Of a DNA stretch of 64,000 nucleotides, positions 24,075-31,983 are shown piece after piece. The notes under the pieces are model-generated. The model saw only the letters and a program-made list of their open reading frames with translations. It was not told the DNA's origin and searched no databases. Each line of letters begins with the position of its first letter. Positions within the stretch are counted from its first letter, which is position 1. The DNA lies in NCBI RefSeq assembly GCF_016834655.1, contig NZ_JAENHP010000014.1, forward strand, positions 186,001-250,000, written 5' to 3'. Made by a program: the position numbers and the translations under genes. This DNA comes from Paractinoplanes ovalisporus (GTDB lineage: Bacteria > Actinomycetota > Actinomycetes > Mycobacteriales > Micromonosporaceae).

Positions 24075-26257
24075 TGACCACTCCCGACCGCAACCAGCCG
24101 GACGACTTCGACCGCACCACCGAGCCCGAGACGACCGACGCTGAGGTCGTCGACCTGGAGACCGCCCGCGCCCGCCGCGCCGCGGGGACGCCGGGCGAGG
24201 CGCCCGACGACGAGATCGAGGATGCCGAGACCGTTGACGACGCGCCGCCCGCGGAGGGCGGCCCGGTCGACGCGGCCGAGGACATCCCACACGAGGTGCT
24301 GCTGCGGCAGCGTGAGCGCCGGCCGATCCTGGCCGAGTGGGCGCGGTCGTGGCGCGGGATCAAGGCCGCGGCCAAGCACCAGACCAAGGACGCAGGGTAC
24401 GTGCTGGCGTACCACGCGGTGCGCTCGCCGAAGTACGCGGCCAAGACCGCGATGTGGGCTCCGCTCGGGCTGTTCCGCGGGATCGGACAGGCCCTGCGCT
24501 GGGCGACCGCGGAGGAGGGCAACTGGCACCTGCGGCAGGCTGCCGCGCAGCGCGGCGAGGCGGACGTGTGGCTCAAGCTCGACGCCCGCCGGCAGCGTCA
24601 GACGACCTGGCGTTGGTGGGTCATCGCCCTGGCCGCGGCCCTGATCGTGACCGGCCTCGTGGCACTCGCGCTCGGCCCGGCGTGGTGGCGGCTGCTGGCC
24701 GCGCTCGTGGTGGTGCCGTTCCTGGCCACCCGCGGCCGGCCCGCGGACAAGCCGATCACCGACCGCGTCAGCGAGGGCAACCGATACCGCAAGCTGACCG
24801 CGGAGTTGGTGCGCCGCGCGCTGACCTCCGTGCAGATCGGCGCGATCAACAGCGCTGTGGCGAAGGACCCGAAGGCCATCACGTTCCCGGTGGACATCCA
24901 CCGCGACGGCCCCGGGCACCTCGCGATCGTGGACCTGCCGTACGGCGTGGAAGCGTCCGAGGTGGTCGCCCGCCGCGGCCGGCTGGCCTCGGCGATGCGT
25001 CTGCCGATGGATCAGGTGTGGCCGGAGACCGCGCCGGGCCACACCGGCAGGTTGGCGCTGTGGGTCGGCTACGAGCCCGCGTCCGAGATGAAGCAGCCGG
25101 CGTGCCCGCTGCTGGCCGAGGCCGCGAAGGTGGACCTGTTCAAGCCGTTCGCGTTCGCGACCACCCCGAAGCTCGATCAGGTCATGGCCGAGATGATGTA
25201 CCGCAACTGGCTGTTCGGTGGTCAGCCCGGATCCGGCAAGACGTTCGCGCTGCGGCTGCTGCTGCTGGCCGCGTCGCTGGACCCGCGGGCGGAGATCCGC
25301 GGCTACGAACTCAAGGGCGTCGGGGACTTCGCCGTTCTCGAGCCGGTCATGGCCGAGTACGGCAACGGCTTCGACGACGAGACCCTGGCCCGCGCGTTCG
25401 CGTTCATCGAGTGGCTGTACGAGGAGGCCCGCCGCCGGTCGAAGCGGATCGAGCACTACGCCCGCATGGGCAAGGCTCCGGAGAACAAGGTCACGCCCGA
25501 GCTGGCCTCGCTCAAGGGTTCCGGGCTGCACCCGCTGATCGCCTGGTTCGACGAGTTGCAGGAGCTGATGACCAGCAAGTTCGGCAAGGAGGCCGGCGAG
25601 ATCCTGGAGAAGGTCATCAAGCTCGGCCGGGCGCTGGGGATCATCATCATCATCGGCACGCAGATCCCCGACAAGGACTCCCTGCCGACCGGGATCACCC
25701 GCAACGTCAACTCCCGGTTCTGCCTGTCGGTGGCTGACCAGACGGCTAACGACATGATCCTGGGCACGTCGGCGTACAAGCAGGGCCTGCGCGCGACGGT
25801 CTTCCAGCCGGTTACCGAGGCAGGGTGGGGCGTGCTGCGCGGGCTCGGCAAGCCGCAGTCGGTGCGCTCGTTCTACGTCGACACGACCGCGGCCGGGCGG
25901 ATCGTGGCCCGCGCGGTCGCCCTGCGCACCGCGGCCGGCAACGTGCCGGTCTTCCCCGCGGAGCGCGACGTTGCGCCGCAGCACCACGTGCTCGATGACC
26001 TGGCGCGGGTGTGGCCCGGCGACGAGAAGTCGGCGTGGAACGAGACGCTGTGCGCCGGTCTCGTCGAGCTGCGGCCCGACGCGTACGAGGGCTGGGAGGC
26101 CGCGCAGCTCACCGCCGCGCTCAAGCCGTTCGCCGCGGTCAAGGTCGTCGACGTCGGCCGCCGCGTCGAGGGCAAGTCGGTCACCCGCCGCGGGATCCGG
26201 CACGCCGATCTCCTGTCCGCGATCGCGGAGCGTGACCGCAAGCGCTCCGGCGACTGA
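24074..26257 (+). CDS. traB: FtsK/SpoIIIE-type DNA translocase (TraB/TraSA-like transfer protein)
   Basis: 727 aa. An acidic disordered N-terminus (to about residue 75) is followed by two membrane helices near 178-215, then the motor domain with Walker A GGQPGSGKT at about 381-389 and Walker B LIAWFDELQEL near 488-498. The IIIIIGTQIPDKDSLPTGI and SRFCLSVADQTANDMILG segments are typical of FtsK-like actinobacterial transfer proteins. The last 70 residues (VVDVGRRVEGKSVTRRGIRH) form a DNA-binding wing that would read the clt repeats. As in pSAM2 and other AICEs it alone would pump double-stranded element DNA between mycelia at the membrane. The clt-like repeats follow immediately. Confidence 0.92.
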   Translation: MTTPDRNQPDDFDRTTEPETTDAEVVDLETARARRAAGTPGEAPDDEIEDAETVDDAPPAEGGPVDAAEDIPHEVLLRQRERRPILAEWARSWRGIKAAAKHQTKDAGYVLAYHAVRSPKYAAKTAMWAPLGLFRGIGQALRWATAEEGNWHLRQAAAQRGEADVWLKLDARRQRQTTWRWWVIALAAALIVTGLVALALGPAWWRLLAALVVVPFLATRGRPADKPITDRVSEGNRYRKLTAELVRRALTSVQIGAINSAVAKDPKAITFPVDIHRDGPGHLAIVDLPYGVEASEVVARRGRLASAMRLPMDQVWPETAPGHTGRLALWVGYEPASEMKQPACPLLAEAAKVDLFKPFAFATTPKLDQVMAEMMYRNWLFGGQPGSGKTFALRLLLLAASLDPRAEIRGYELKGVGDFAVLEPVMAEYGNGFDDETLARAFAFIEWLYEEARRRSKRIEHYARMGKAPENKVTPELASLKGSGLHPLIAWFDELQELMTSKFGKEAGEILEKVIKLGRALGIIIIIGTQIPDKDSLPTGITRNVNSRFCLSVADQTANDMILGTSAYKQGLRATVFQPVTEAGWGVLRGLGKPQSVRSFYVDTTAAGRIVARAVALRTAAGNVPVFPAERDVAPQHHVLDDLARVWPGDEKSAWNETLCAGLVELRPDAYEGWEAAQLTAALKPFAAVKVVDVGRRVEGKSVTRRGIRHADLLSAIAERDRKRSGD

Positions 26258-26398
26258 CCGATCCGAGGCTGCTAGCGCTAGCGGCTGCACCTGCTAGCGC
26301 TAGCACCTCCGCTAGCACCCGATCACGATATTGAGCTGCGACCTAGCGGATAGCAGCTCACGGCCCTGCACACCCAAAAACAGGCCCTGGAGGCTGTT
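26258..26398. other. clt-like repeat region after the translocase gene
   Basis: CTGCTAGCGCTAGC occurs at 26269-26282 and 26291-26304 (22-bp period), and GCTAGCACC at 26300-26308 and 26311-26319, with CTAGCGGATAGCAGC at 26343-26357. Transfer recognition sequences of actinomycete TraB proteins are short direct repeats beside traB, so this 141-bp gap is the best clt (cis-acting locus of transfer) candidate. It is otherwise gene-free. Confidence 0.6.
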
Positions 26399-26647
26399 GT
26401 GGACCCCCAGCTCACCACCGCTATCACCCTCACCCTCGCCTCGCTGGCCGTCACCGTCGGTTACGCCGCCGCGTGCTGGATCTGGCCGTTCAAGGCGTGC
26501 CGCAAGTGCGACGGCAGCGGCAAGCGTCGGTCGCCGTCGGGCCGGGCGTTCCGGCTCTGCCGCCGCTGCGAGGGCACCGGCCGCCGGCTGCGCGCCGGGC
26601 GCTGGATCTACAACCGGCTCTCCGGCATCCGCCGGGACGCCCGATGA
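26399..26647 (+). CDS. Membrane-anchored protein with DnaJ-type zinc knuckles
   Basis: 82 aa from GTG 26399. One transmembrane helix (ITLTLASLAVTVGYAAACWI) is followed by two CxxCxGxG repeats, CRKCDGSGKRR and CRRCEGTGRRL, as in the zinc-finger region of DnaJ. The J-domain is absent. Small proteins of this design are frequent in AICE and phage gene sets; the partner is unknown. Its stop overlaps the next ATG by 4 bp. Confidence 0.7.
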   Translation: MDPQLTTAITLTLASLAVTVGYAAACWIWPFKACRKCDGSGKRRSPSGRAFRLCRRCEGTGRRLRAGRWIYNRLSGIRRDAR

Positions 26648-26982
26648 GCGCCCGCACGATGGCCCGGCTCACCCGGACCGCCACGCCGCACACCCAGTGG
26701 TGCGCCCGTGATCACACGTGCGGCATCGACACCCACCGCGGCCGGCCTATCGTCACGGCCCGCGGGAACGGCCGGGCCGTCATGACCCGCACCCGCGCCG
26801 CCGACGTCGAGTACGCCGAGGTGGTCATCCGGATCCCGTTGCACCGCAACGAAAACACCGCGCGCAAGCAGCTCGCCATCCTGCTGCGGTTGCTCGGTGA
26901 GCTACTGGACGCGGTCATCGTCCGCCCGCGCGTGCTGCCCGGCCGCGGCGAGCGGCCCGCGATCGGGCGGAGGGCCGCCTGA
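26644..26982 (+). CDS. Hypothetical AICE protein (112 aa)
   Basis: ATG 26644 overlaps the preceding stop, and the TGA overlaps the next ATG. The C-terminal half carries YAEVVIRIPLHRNENTARKQ and LAILLRLLGELLDAVIV, an amphipathic helical region; the N-terminal half has a Cys-His rich QWCARDHTCG segment. No family recognised. Coupling on both sides shows it is translated in the transfer/replication operon. Confidence 0.65.
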   Translation: MSARTMARLTRTATPHTQWCARDHTCGIDTHRGRPIVTARGNGRAVMTRTRAADVEYAEVVIRIPLHRNENTARKQLAILLRLLGELLDAVIVRPRVLPGRGERPAIGRRAA

Positions 26983-27356
26983 TGTCCCGGGTCCGGGCCG
27001 CCTACTGGGATCCCGCGGGCACCCGGTACGGGCTCCCCACCTTCTGGTGGCAGGGCGCGCCCGCGGGCTACGCCACCCGGCGGCAGCTTCGCGCCCGCGG
27101 GCTGCGGCCGGGCGGTCAGCCGATCGCCGCGCAGATCCTGTGGCGCGGCGTCGGCGGCACCCGCGCGGCGTACCTGTACCGGCTCGACCTGGCCCGGCCC
27201 AAGCGCACCGCGACCGCGGCCCAGCTCGACGCCGTGCGGGCCGCGCTGCGGGCTCGGCGCACCTGCCCGACCTGCGGCGAGGTACGGCCCTACTACATCC
27301 CGCGCTCGTTCGGCGAGTGCCTCGACTGCCGCGACGAGCGGCACCCGGCGCACTGA
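26982..27356 (+). CDS. RRQ-type small AICE protein with C-terminal zinc ribbon
   Basis: 124 aa. It contains TRRQLRARGLRPGGQPIAAQ, a motif common to small AICE/actinophage proteins, and ends in a four-cysteine zinc ribbon (CPTCGEVRPYYIP...CLDC). ATG overlaps the previous stop. Possible nucleic-acid-binding accessory of the replication genes that follow; function unproven. Confidence 0.65.
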   Translation: MSRVRAAYWDPAGTRYGLPTFWWQGAPAGYATRRQLRARGLRPGGQPIAAQILWRGVGGTRAAYLYRLDLARPKRTATAAQLDAVRAALRARRTCPTCGEVRPYYIPRSFGECLDCRDERHPAH

Positions 27357-27357
27357 C

Positions 27358-28404
27358 ATGACCACCACCGAGCCGGGCTTCCTCGACTGGCGCACCCACA
27401 GCACCGGCCCGGCGCTGCCCTGCCGGATCTGCGGACGCCCGTCGATCCTGCGCGACGAGAACGAGCGGCCCTGCCACAAGGTCTGCGCGGAAGCCCGGCT
27501 AGCACCATCCACAAGCGACACGAGGGAGCAGATCCCCATGCACAGCAACGACTTCCTGACCGCCGCGCTATCCGCCGCGGCCCGCGGCTGGCACGTCTTC
27601 CCGCTACGCCCGGACGACAAGCGGCCCGCGATCGACCGGTGGGAGCAGCGCGCTACCACCGACCCTGACCGGATCCGCCGATGCTGGACAGCCGGGCCGT
27701 ACAACGTCGGTATCGCGTGCGGGCCGTCCGGCCTCGTGGTGGCCGACTTCGACGCCCGCAAGACCGGACAGACCGCGCCCGCCGGGTGCGAGGGCTACAT
27801 GCACGGGTGGGGCGTGTTCACCGACCTGTGCGGCGACCTCGGCCACCCGGTACCCGACGACACGTACGCGGTCACGACCGGCCGCGGCGGGCTGCACCTG
27901 TACTTCCGCCACCCCGACGGGGCCGAGCTGCGCAACACCGCGGGCGCGCTCGGCTGGCTGATCGACACCCGCGCGCACGGCGGCTACGTCGTCGCCGCGG
28001 GCTCGATCGTCGCCGGCCGCGCGTACACGGTCAGGCAGGACGCGCACACGGCCGGGCTGCCCAGTTGGCTCGGCGAGCGGCTACGGCCCGCACCGCTACG
28101 CCCGGAAGGGCAGCCGGTCGTGATCGAGCTGCCCGCGGACCGCCGCGGCGCGTACGTGCGGGCCGCGATCGACGGCACCCTGACCAAGCTCGCCGAAGCG
28201 GCCGAGGGCGGGCGCAACCACGCGCTGTTCATGGCCGCGCAGACCCTCGGCCAACTCGTGGCCGGCGGCGCGGTCGACGAGGACACCGTGATCACGGTTC
28301 TTGTCGACGGCGCATCCCGGCTTGGACTCAGCTCACGCGAGATCGAGCGCACCATTCTGTCCGGGCTGCGGGCCGGTGCCCGCCGACCGCGGCAGGTGGC
28401 GTGA
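27358..28404 (+). CDS. Bifunctional DNA primase/polymerase (Prim-Pol, AEP family)
   Basis: 348 aa. A short zinc knuckle (CRICGRPS...CHKVC) is followed by an archaeo-eukaryotic primase domain: GWHVFPLRPDDKRPAI, GIACGPSGLVVADFDARKTG with the metal-binding acidic pair, TGRGGLHLYFRHP, and IDTRAHGGYVVAAGSIV. The C-terminal helical part (GGRNHALFMAAQTLGQLV) is the usual D5-N-like tail. ATG 27538 with GAGGGAG upstream may be the true start of the primase, making the zinc knuckle a readthrough or separate leader. Together with the RepA-like ATPase it would replicate the excised circular element. Confidence 0.88.
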   Translation: MTTTEPGFLDWRTHSTGPALPCRICGRPSILRDENERPCHKVCAEARLAPSTSDTREQIPMHSNDFLTAALSAAARGWHVFPLRPDDKRPAIDRWEQRATTDPDRIRRCWTAGPYNVGIACGPSGLVVADFDARKTGQTAPAGCEGYMHGWGVFTDLCGDLGHPVPDDTYAVTTGRGGLHLYFRHPDGAELRNTAGALGWLIDTRAHGGYVVAAGSIVAGRAYTVRQDAHTAGLPSWLGERLRPAPLRPEGQPVVIELPADRRGAYVRAAIDGTLTKLAEAAEGGRNHALFMAAQTLGQLVAGGAVDEDTVITVLVDGASRLGLSSREIERTILSGLRAGARRPRQVA

Positions 28405-29111
28405 TGAACGTGCTGGAGCTGTTCGCCGGGATCGGAGGACTATCCCTCGGTCTACAGCGGGCCGGGATGGCGATCGTCGGACACGTCGAAATTGATCCGT
28501 TCTGCCGGCAGGTCCTGCACAAACATTGGCCGGAGGTGCCCTGCCATGACGATGTACGCACTGCCCCCACCTGGTGGCGTGCCGAAGTCCGTCCACAGGT
28601 CGACGTCGTCGCCGGCGGGTTCCCCTGCCAGCCGTTCAGCGACGCCGGACGGCGCCGCGGACTCGCCGATGAGCGATGGGGCTGGCCCTGGATGGCCGAC
28701 GTCATTCGCGCAGTACGACCCCGCTACGTCCTCGTGGAAAACGTCCCCGGGCTCGTCCGCGACGCCGCCGCGTTCGGATGGGTTCTCGGTGACCTGGCCG
28801 ACCTCGGGTTCGATGCGCGCTGGTCACTGTTATCCGCATGCGCCATGGGCGCGCCACACACACGAAAGCGGCTGTTCCTTCTGGCCCACCCCGCGGGCCA
28901 ACGGCGCCGGCAGCGCGGGTGGCTCGAACGCCAAGAAGAAAGCGCTGCGCAACGGTACCTACATCACTGGCAGGCGCAACCCGAGCCACACCGAGTGGCT
29001 GATGGGGTTCCCCGACGGATGGACCGAAACCGAACCCTCGGCAACGCCGCCATCCCCGCCATCGCCGAACACCTCGGCCACCTCATCCTCGACCACGCCG
29101 TCGGCAGGTGA
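28404..29111 (+). CDS. DNA (cytosine-5-)-methyltransferase, possibly frameshifted in the middle
   Basis: 235 aa. The N-terminus has motif I LELFAGIGGLSLGLQRAG, motif IV GGFPCQPFSDAG with the catalytic Cys, motif VI LVENVPGL and motif VIII PHTRKRLFLLAHP. The end has motif X LGNAAIPAIAEHLGHLIL. Between them this frame gives an arginine-rich, unlikely stretch, while the +1 frame gives GSNAKKKALRNGTYITGRRN and HTEWLMGFPDGWTE, the usual recognition-region residues of phage-type C5 methylases. Two compensating indels near 28895 and 29035 would explain this. The family fold may be kept, but target recognition is doubtful. ATG overlaps the primase stop; RepA-like ATG follows 4 bp after the stop. Confidence 0.75.
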   Translation: MNVLELFAGIGGLSLGLQRAGMAIVGHVEIDPFCRQVLHKHWPEVPCHDDVRTAPTWWRAEVRPQVDVVAGGFPCQPFSDAGRRRGLADERWGWPWMADVIRAVRPRYVLVENVPGLVRDAAAFGWVLGDLADLGFDARWSLLSACAMGAPHTRKRLFLLAHPAGQRRRQRGWLERQEESAAQRYLHHWQAQPEPHRVADGVPRRMDRNRTLGNAAIPAIAEHLGHLILDHAVGR

Positions 29112-29115
29112 CGCC

Positions 29116-30228
29116 ATGATCCCCGAACCCGCCGAACGGCCCGCGCTGCGCGTCGCCGGGCCCGAAGACGCCGCCGCGGTGCTGTCTGCCGACCGCCAGC
29201 GCGAGCCGGCGCGGATCCGCACGTCGTGGACGGCAGCGGACATCATGGCGATGGAGTTCGCCCCGCCCAAGTGGGCCGTTCCCGGCGTGATCGCCGAGGG
29301 GTTCACACTGCTGTGTGGGCCGCCCAAGGTCGGCAAGTCGTGGATGTCGCTCGGCCTCGGCGTGGACGTCGCCCGCGGCGACAACGCGTTCGGCTCGATC
29401 GGCGTGGAGGCCGGGCCGGTGCTCTACCTCGCGTTGGAGGACACCGCACGCAGGTTGCAAACCCGGCTGCGCAAGGTGCTCGGCGACCGGCCCGCCCCGG
29501 CCGGGCTGACCCTGGCCACCCAGTGCCCGCCGCTGCCGCAGGGCGGGGATCAGGCCATCGCCGCGTGGCTCGACCGGCACCCGCGGGCAAGGTTGGTCAT
29601 CATCGACGTGTTCGCCAAGCTGCGCGGCAACTCCGCTCCGGGCGCGTCCGCCTACGATGCCGACTACGCCGCGGTCGGCCGGGCGAAGAAGATCGCCGAC
29701 GACTACGGCGTCGCCGTCGTCGCCGTGCACCATGTGCGCAAGGCCGGCTCGGAGGACTTCCTGTCCGAGGTGTCCGGCACCAACGGGCTCGCCGGTGCCG
29801 CGGACGCGACCCTCGTGCTCAAGCGGGCACGCAACCAGGGTGACGGCGTGCTGCACGTGACCGGCCGCGACGTCGACGAGAACGAGTACCCGCTGACCTT
29901 CGACCCCGCCGCGGGCGCGTGGCGGATGCTCGACGGCCCGGCCGGCGACTACCAACTCAGCGACACCCGTGCCGCGATCCTGCGCTACCTGCGCGATGCG
30001 CCCGGCTCGACACCCAAGGTCATCGCCGAGGGGACCGGCCTCGCCGCGGCGACCGTGCGGCAGAACTGCACGCGCATGCTCGCCGATGGGCAGGTGGCCG
30101 CCGAGCCGGGCGGCCGGTACCGCGTGCCGGGTGTCACCGCTGTCACTCCTGTCACTGCCGTCACTCAACCCGAGCTGACCTGCGGAAACGGCAGTGACAG
30201 CGAGAGTGACAGCCGAGAGGACGGCTGA
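29116..30228 (+). CDS. RepA-like AAA ATPase (RecA-fold replication protein)
   Basis: 370 aa. Walker A GPPKVGKSW near residues 68-76 and Walker B ARLVIIDVFAK near 160 are followed by VAVVAVHHVRKAG and SGTNGLAGAADATLVLKRAR, the core of AAA_25/RepA-type hexameric helicases of plasmids and AICEs. The C-terminal 100 residues contain a winged helix (AAILRYLRDAPGSTPKVI, TVRQNCTRMLADGQV). The final residues GVTAVTPVTAVT are encoded by the 9-bp TGTCAC repeat array, so coding and binding functions overlap. Probable initiator/helicase for element replication. Confidence 0.85.
   Translation: MIPEPAERPALRVAGPEDAAAVLSADRQREPARIRTSWTAADIMAMEFAPPKWAVPGVIAEGFTLLCGPPKVGKSWMSLGLGVDVARGDNAFGSIGVEAGPVLYLALEDTARRLQTRLRKVLGDRPAPAGLTLATQCPPLPQGGDQAIAAWLDRHPRARLVIIDVFAKLRGNSAPGASAYDADYAAVGRAKKIADDYGVAVVAVHHVRKAGSEDFLSEVSGTNGLAGAADATLVLKRARNQGDGVLHVTGRDVDENEYPLTFDPAAGAWRMLDGPAGDYQLSDTRAAILRYLRDAPGSTPKVIAEGTGLAAATVRQNCTRMLADGQVAAEPGGRYRVPGVTAVTPVTAVTQPELTCGNGSDSESDSREDG
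30132..30200. repeat. 9-bp TGTCAC repeat array and hairpin at the RepA 3' end
   Basis: TGTCACCGC, TGTCACTCC, TGTCACTGC and CGTCACTCA start at 30132, 30141, 30150 and 30159 (exact 9-bp period). Two inverted copies follow (30194, 30206). CTGTCACTGCCG (30149-30160) and CGGCAGTGACAG (30189-30200) form a perfect 12-bp inverted repeat. Iteron-type origin or terminator candidate within coding sequence. Confidence 0.6.
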
Positions 30229-30410
30229 TCATGGAAGACCGGCTGAAACACGAGGGATCCGGGATGATCCCGGTCGTATGTATAGGAACACCCCAGGGTG
30301 CCCGAGATTTTGGCTCAGCGTGGCTCTCAGCGGGCCGCGCAGAGGGCCGCAGCCACATTGACCCCCGTACCCTCGCCGTCACCGCAACACAGCACCGGGA
30401 GGCCGTCACC

Positions 30411-30647
30411 GTGCGACTCAGGGCCGTAGACAGCATCGATACGACCGCCGCCGAGACCGAACTGATCACCACTGAAGAGCTAGCCCGGATGCTGCGCGTG
30501 GATCCGTCCAGCGTGCGACGCTGGCGGACCGCCCGCCCGTTGCAAGGTCCGCCGTTCATCGTCCTGTCCGAGCGCGTGATCATGTACTCGATTGAGGACG
30601 TGCGCGCATGGCTGGCCAGCCGTCGAGTCACCCCGGAGGCGGCGTGA
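30411..30647 (+). CDS. xis: Excisionase (Xis), MerR-like helix-turn-helix
   Basis: 78 aa. ELITTEELARMLRVDPSSVR then RWRTARPLQGPPFI, and MYSIEDVRAWLASRR, give the winged-helix of AICE/phage excisionases. GTG 30411 with GGGAGG 8 nt upstream is preferred; the frame stays open to an ATG at 30231, but that upstream part has no family resemblance. The end overlaps the integrase GTG (GTGA), so xis and int are translationally coupled. With integrase it would excise the element at the att sites. The 182 bp between the RepA gene and xis probably contains the xis promoter. Confidence 0.82.
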   Translation: MRLRAVDSIDTTAAETELITTEELARMLRVDPSSVRRWRTARPLQGPPFIVLSERVIMYSIEDVRAWLASRRVTPEAA

Positions 30648-31852
30648 CCAGCGCAGCGCAGCACCCGCCCCTCAGTGTTTCAGTCAAGTCCGACGTGGAG
30701 CACCGCGTCGGGCGGCCGAAGCCCTACAAGGCTCGCGTGCGCTGGACGGATCCGGCGACCGGCGACCGGCGGTCCAAGTCGCACTCGACGGCGACACCCA
30801 AGGACGCTCAGGAGTGGATCGACGGCATGATCCGCGCGGCAAACGGCGGGCTCAACCCGGCCGCGGCCACGCAGCGACTCGCCGAGTACGGCACCGACGT
30901 AATGCCGCTGGCCACCCGCGGCTTGGAGCGCAAGACGCTAGATCCCTACCTGGCCGGCTGGCGGTTGCGGGTCGTGCCGACCCTCGGCCACATCCCCATG
31001 CGGATGATCACCAACGGCGTGGTGGACCGGGCGGTCTACTCATGGATCGAGGACGAATGCAGCCGCTCGACGGTCAAGAACACGCTGGCCATCCTGGTCA
31101 GGGTGCTGGAACAGGCCGTACGGGACGGCGTGGTAGACCGCAACGTCGCGCGGGTCACGGGCTGGCAGCGCGAATACCAGCGGGCCGAGGACGAGTTGGA
31201 CGACCCTCGCTCGCTCGCCCTGCCGAGCTGGGAAGCGCTGATCACCCTCGCAGACGCTCTCGTCGCCCGGTCGCACGGCCAGTTCACCGGATGGGGACAC
31301 ATCGTCACTTTCGCCGCATGCACCGCGGCCCGCATCGGCGAGGTGTCCGGCGCCCGGGCCGGGGACATCGACCGGGCGACGTGGACGTGGACTGTGCGGA
31401 GGCAGACCACACCGGGACCGGGCGGGCTGATCGACAAGGGCACCAAGGGCAAGCGCGCCCGCAGGGTGCCGATCATCGAAGAGGTCCGCCCGATGGTGAT
31501 CGAGCGGCTCGACTCGGCGGCGGGCCCGGACGCGCGGTTGTTCACCGGCCCGCGGGGCGGCCGGATAAGTACCGCGGTGCTGCGGGACGCCACGCATTGG
31601 GACGAGGTAGTCACAGCGCTGGGATACGAGCACTTGCGGCGGCACGACCTGCGGCACACCGGCTTGACCTGGCTGGCCGATGCCGGCGTCAAGGTGCACG
31701 TACTGCGGAAAATCGCCGGGCACGGTTCACTGAGCACCACGCAGCGGTACTTGCACCCGGATCAGCGCTCGATCGAGGAGGCCGGATCGGCGCTCAGCGC
31801 ACACCTAAAGGCACCCCGGTCCACAATCAGTCATCAGCTCCGTGCTGTTTAG
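30644..31852 (+). CDS. int: Tyrosine site-specific integrase of the AICE
   Basis: 402 aa. An AP2-like arm-binding N-terminus (YKARVRWTDPATGDRRSKSH) is followed by a SAM-like core-binding domain (LDPYLAGWRLRVVPTLGHIP) and the catalytic domain. Catalytic residues visible are Arg in AARIGEVSGARAGDI (about residue 230), HDLRHTGLTWLA (about 334), AGHGSLSTTQRY with the nucleophile Tyr (about 368). All are intact. GTG 30644 overlaps the xis stop. It integrates the element into the tRNA-Pro 3' end; the core sites are the 43-bp repeats. Confidence 0.95.
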   Translation: MTSAAQHPPLSVSVKSDVEHRVGRPKPYKARVRWTDPATGDRRSKSHSTATPKDAQEWIDGMIRAANGGLNPAAATQRLAEYGTDVMPLATRGLERKTLDPYLAGWRLRVVPTLGHIPMRMITNGVVDRAVYSWIEDECSRSTVKNTLAILVRVLEQAVRDGVVDRNVARVTGWQREYQRAEDELDDPRSLALPSWEALITLADALVARSHGQFTGWGHIVTFAACTAARIGEVSGARAGDIDRATWTWTVRRQTTPGPGGLIDKGTKGKRARRVPIIEEVRPMVIERLDSAAGPDARLFTGPRGGRISTAVLRDATHWDEVVTALGYEHLRRHDLRHTGLTWLADAGVKVHVLRKIAGHGSLSTTQRYLHPDQRSIEEAGSALSAHLKAPRSTISHQLRAV

Positions 31853-31890
31853 GCGGAGACCTCCGCCCAAGTCCACTTCCCACTGAACGC

Positions 31891-31936
31891 TGATCCCGGC
31901 CGCCCGCGTTAGATATTAGGCGAGCGGCCGGGATCA
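31891..31936 (+). terminator. Terminator hairpin after the integrase gene
   Basis: TGATCCCGGCCGC (31891-31903) and GCGGCCGGGATCA (31924-31936) form a perfect 13-bp stem with a 20-nt loop. A smaller inverted repeat GGCGGAG/CTCCGCC sits right after the int stop at 31852-31867. Both lie between int and the HNH gene and would end the long element transcript. Confidence 0.6.
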
Positions 31937-31960
31937 GGCCGAGCTTCGGCATCGCTCACC

Positions 31961-31983
31961 GCGCATATGCTCAAGATATGCGC
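31961..31983. promoter_or_regulatory. Perfect inverted repeat across the HNH gene start codon
   Basis: GCGCATAT, 7-nt spacer, ATATGCGC; the right arm contains the ATG of the HNH gene at 31978. No ordinary RBS is seen at the proper distance, so a bound protein or RNA fold here would control expression, and the transcript may be near-leaderless. Confidence 0.45.

Noticed and set aside
23921..26290. 789-residue minus-strand open frame opposite the TraB-like gene
   Set aside because: Antisense shadow; no motifs, while the plus strand has Walker A and B motifs and membrane helices.
30231..30410. Longer excisionase starting at ATG 30231
   Set aside because: The extra 60 residues do not resemble excisionases and GTG 30411 has a better RBS, although a longer product is not excluded.
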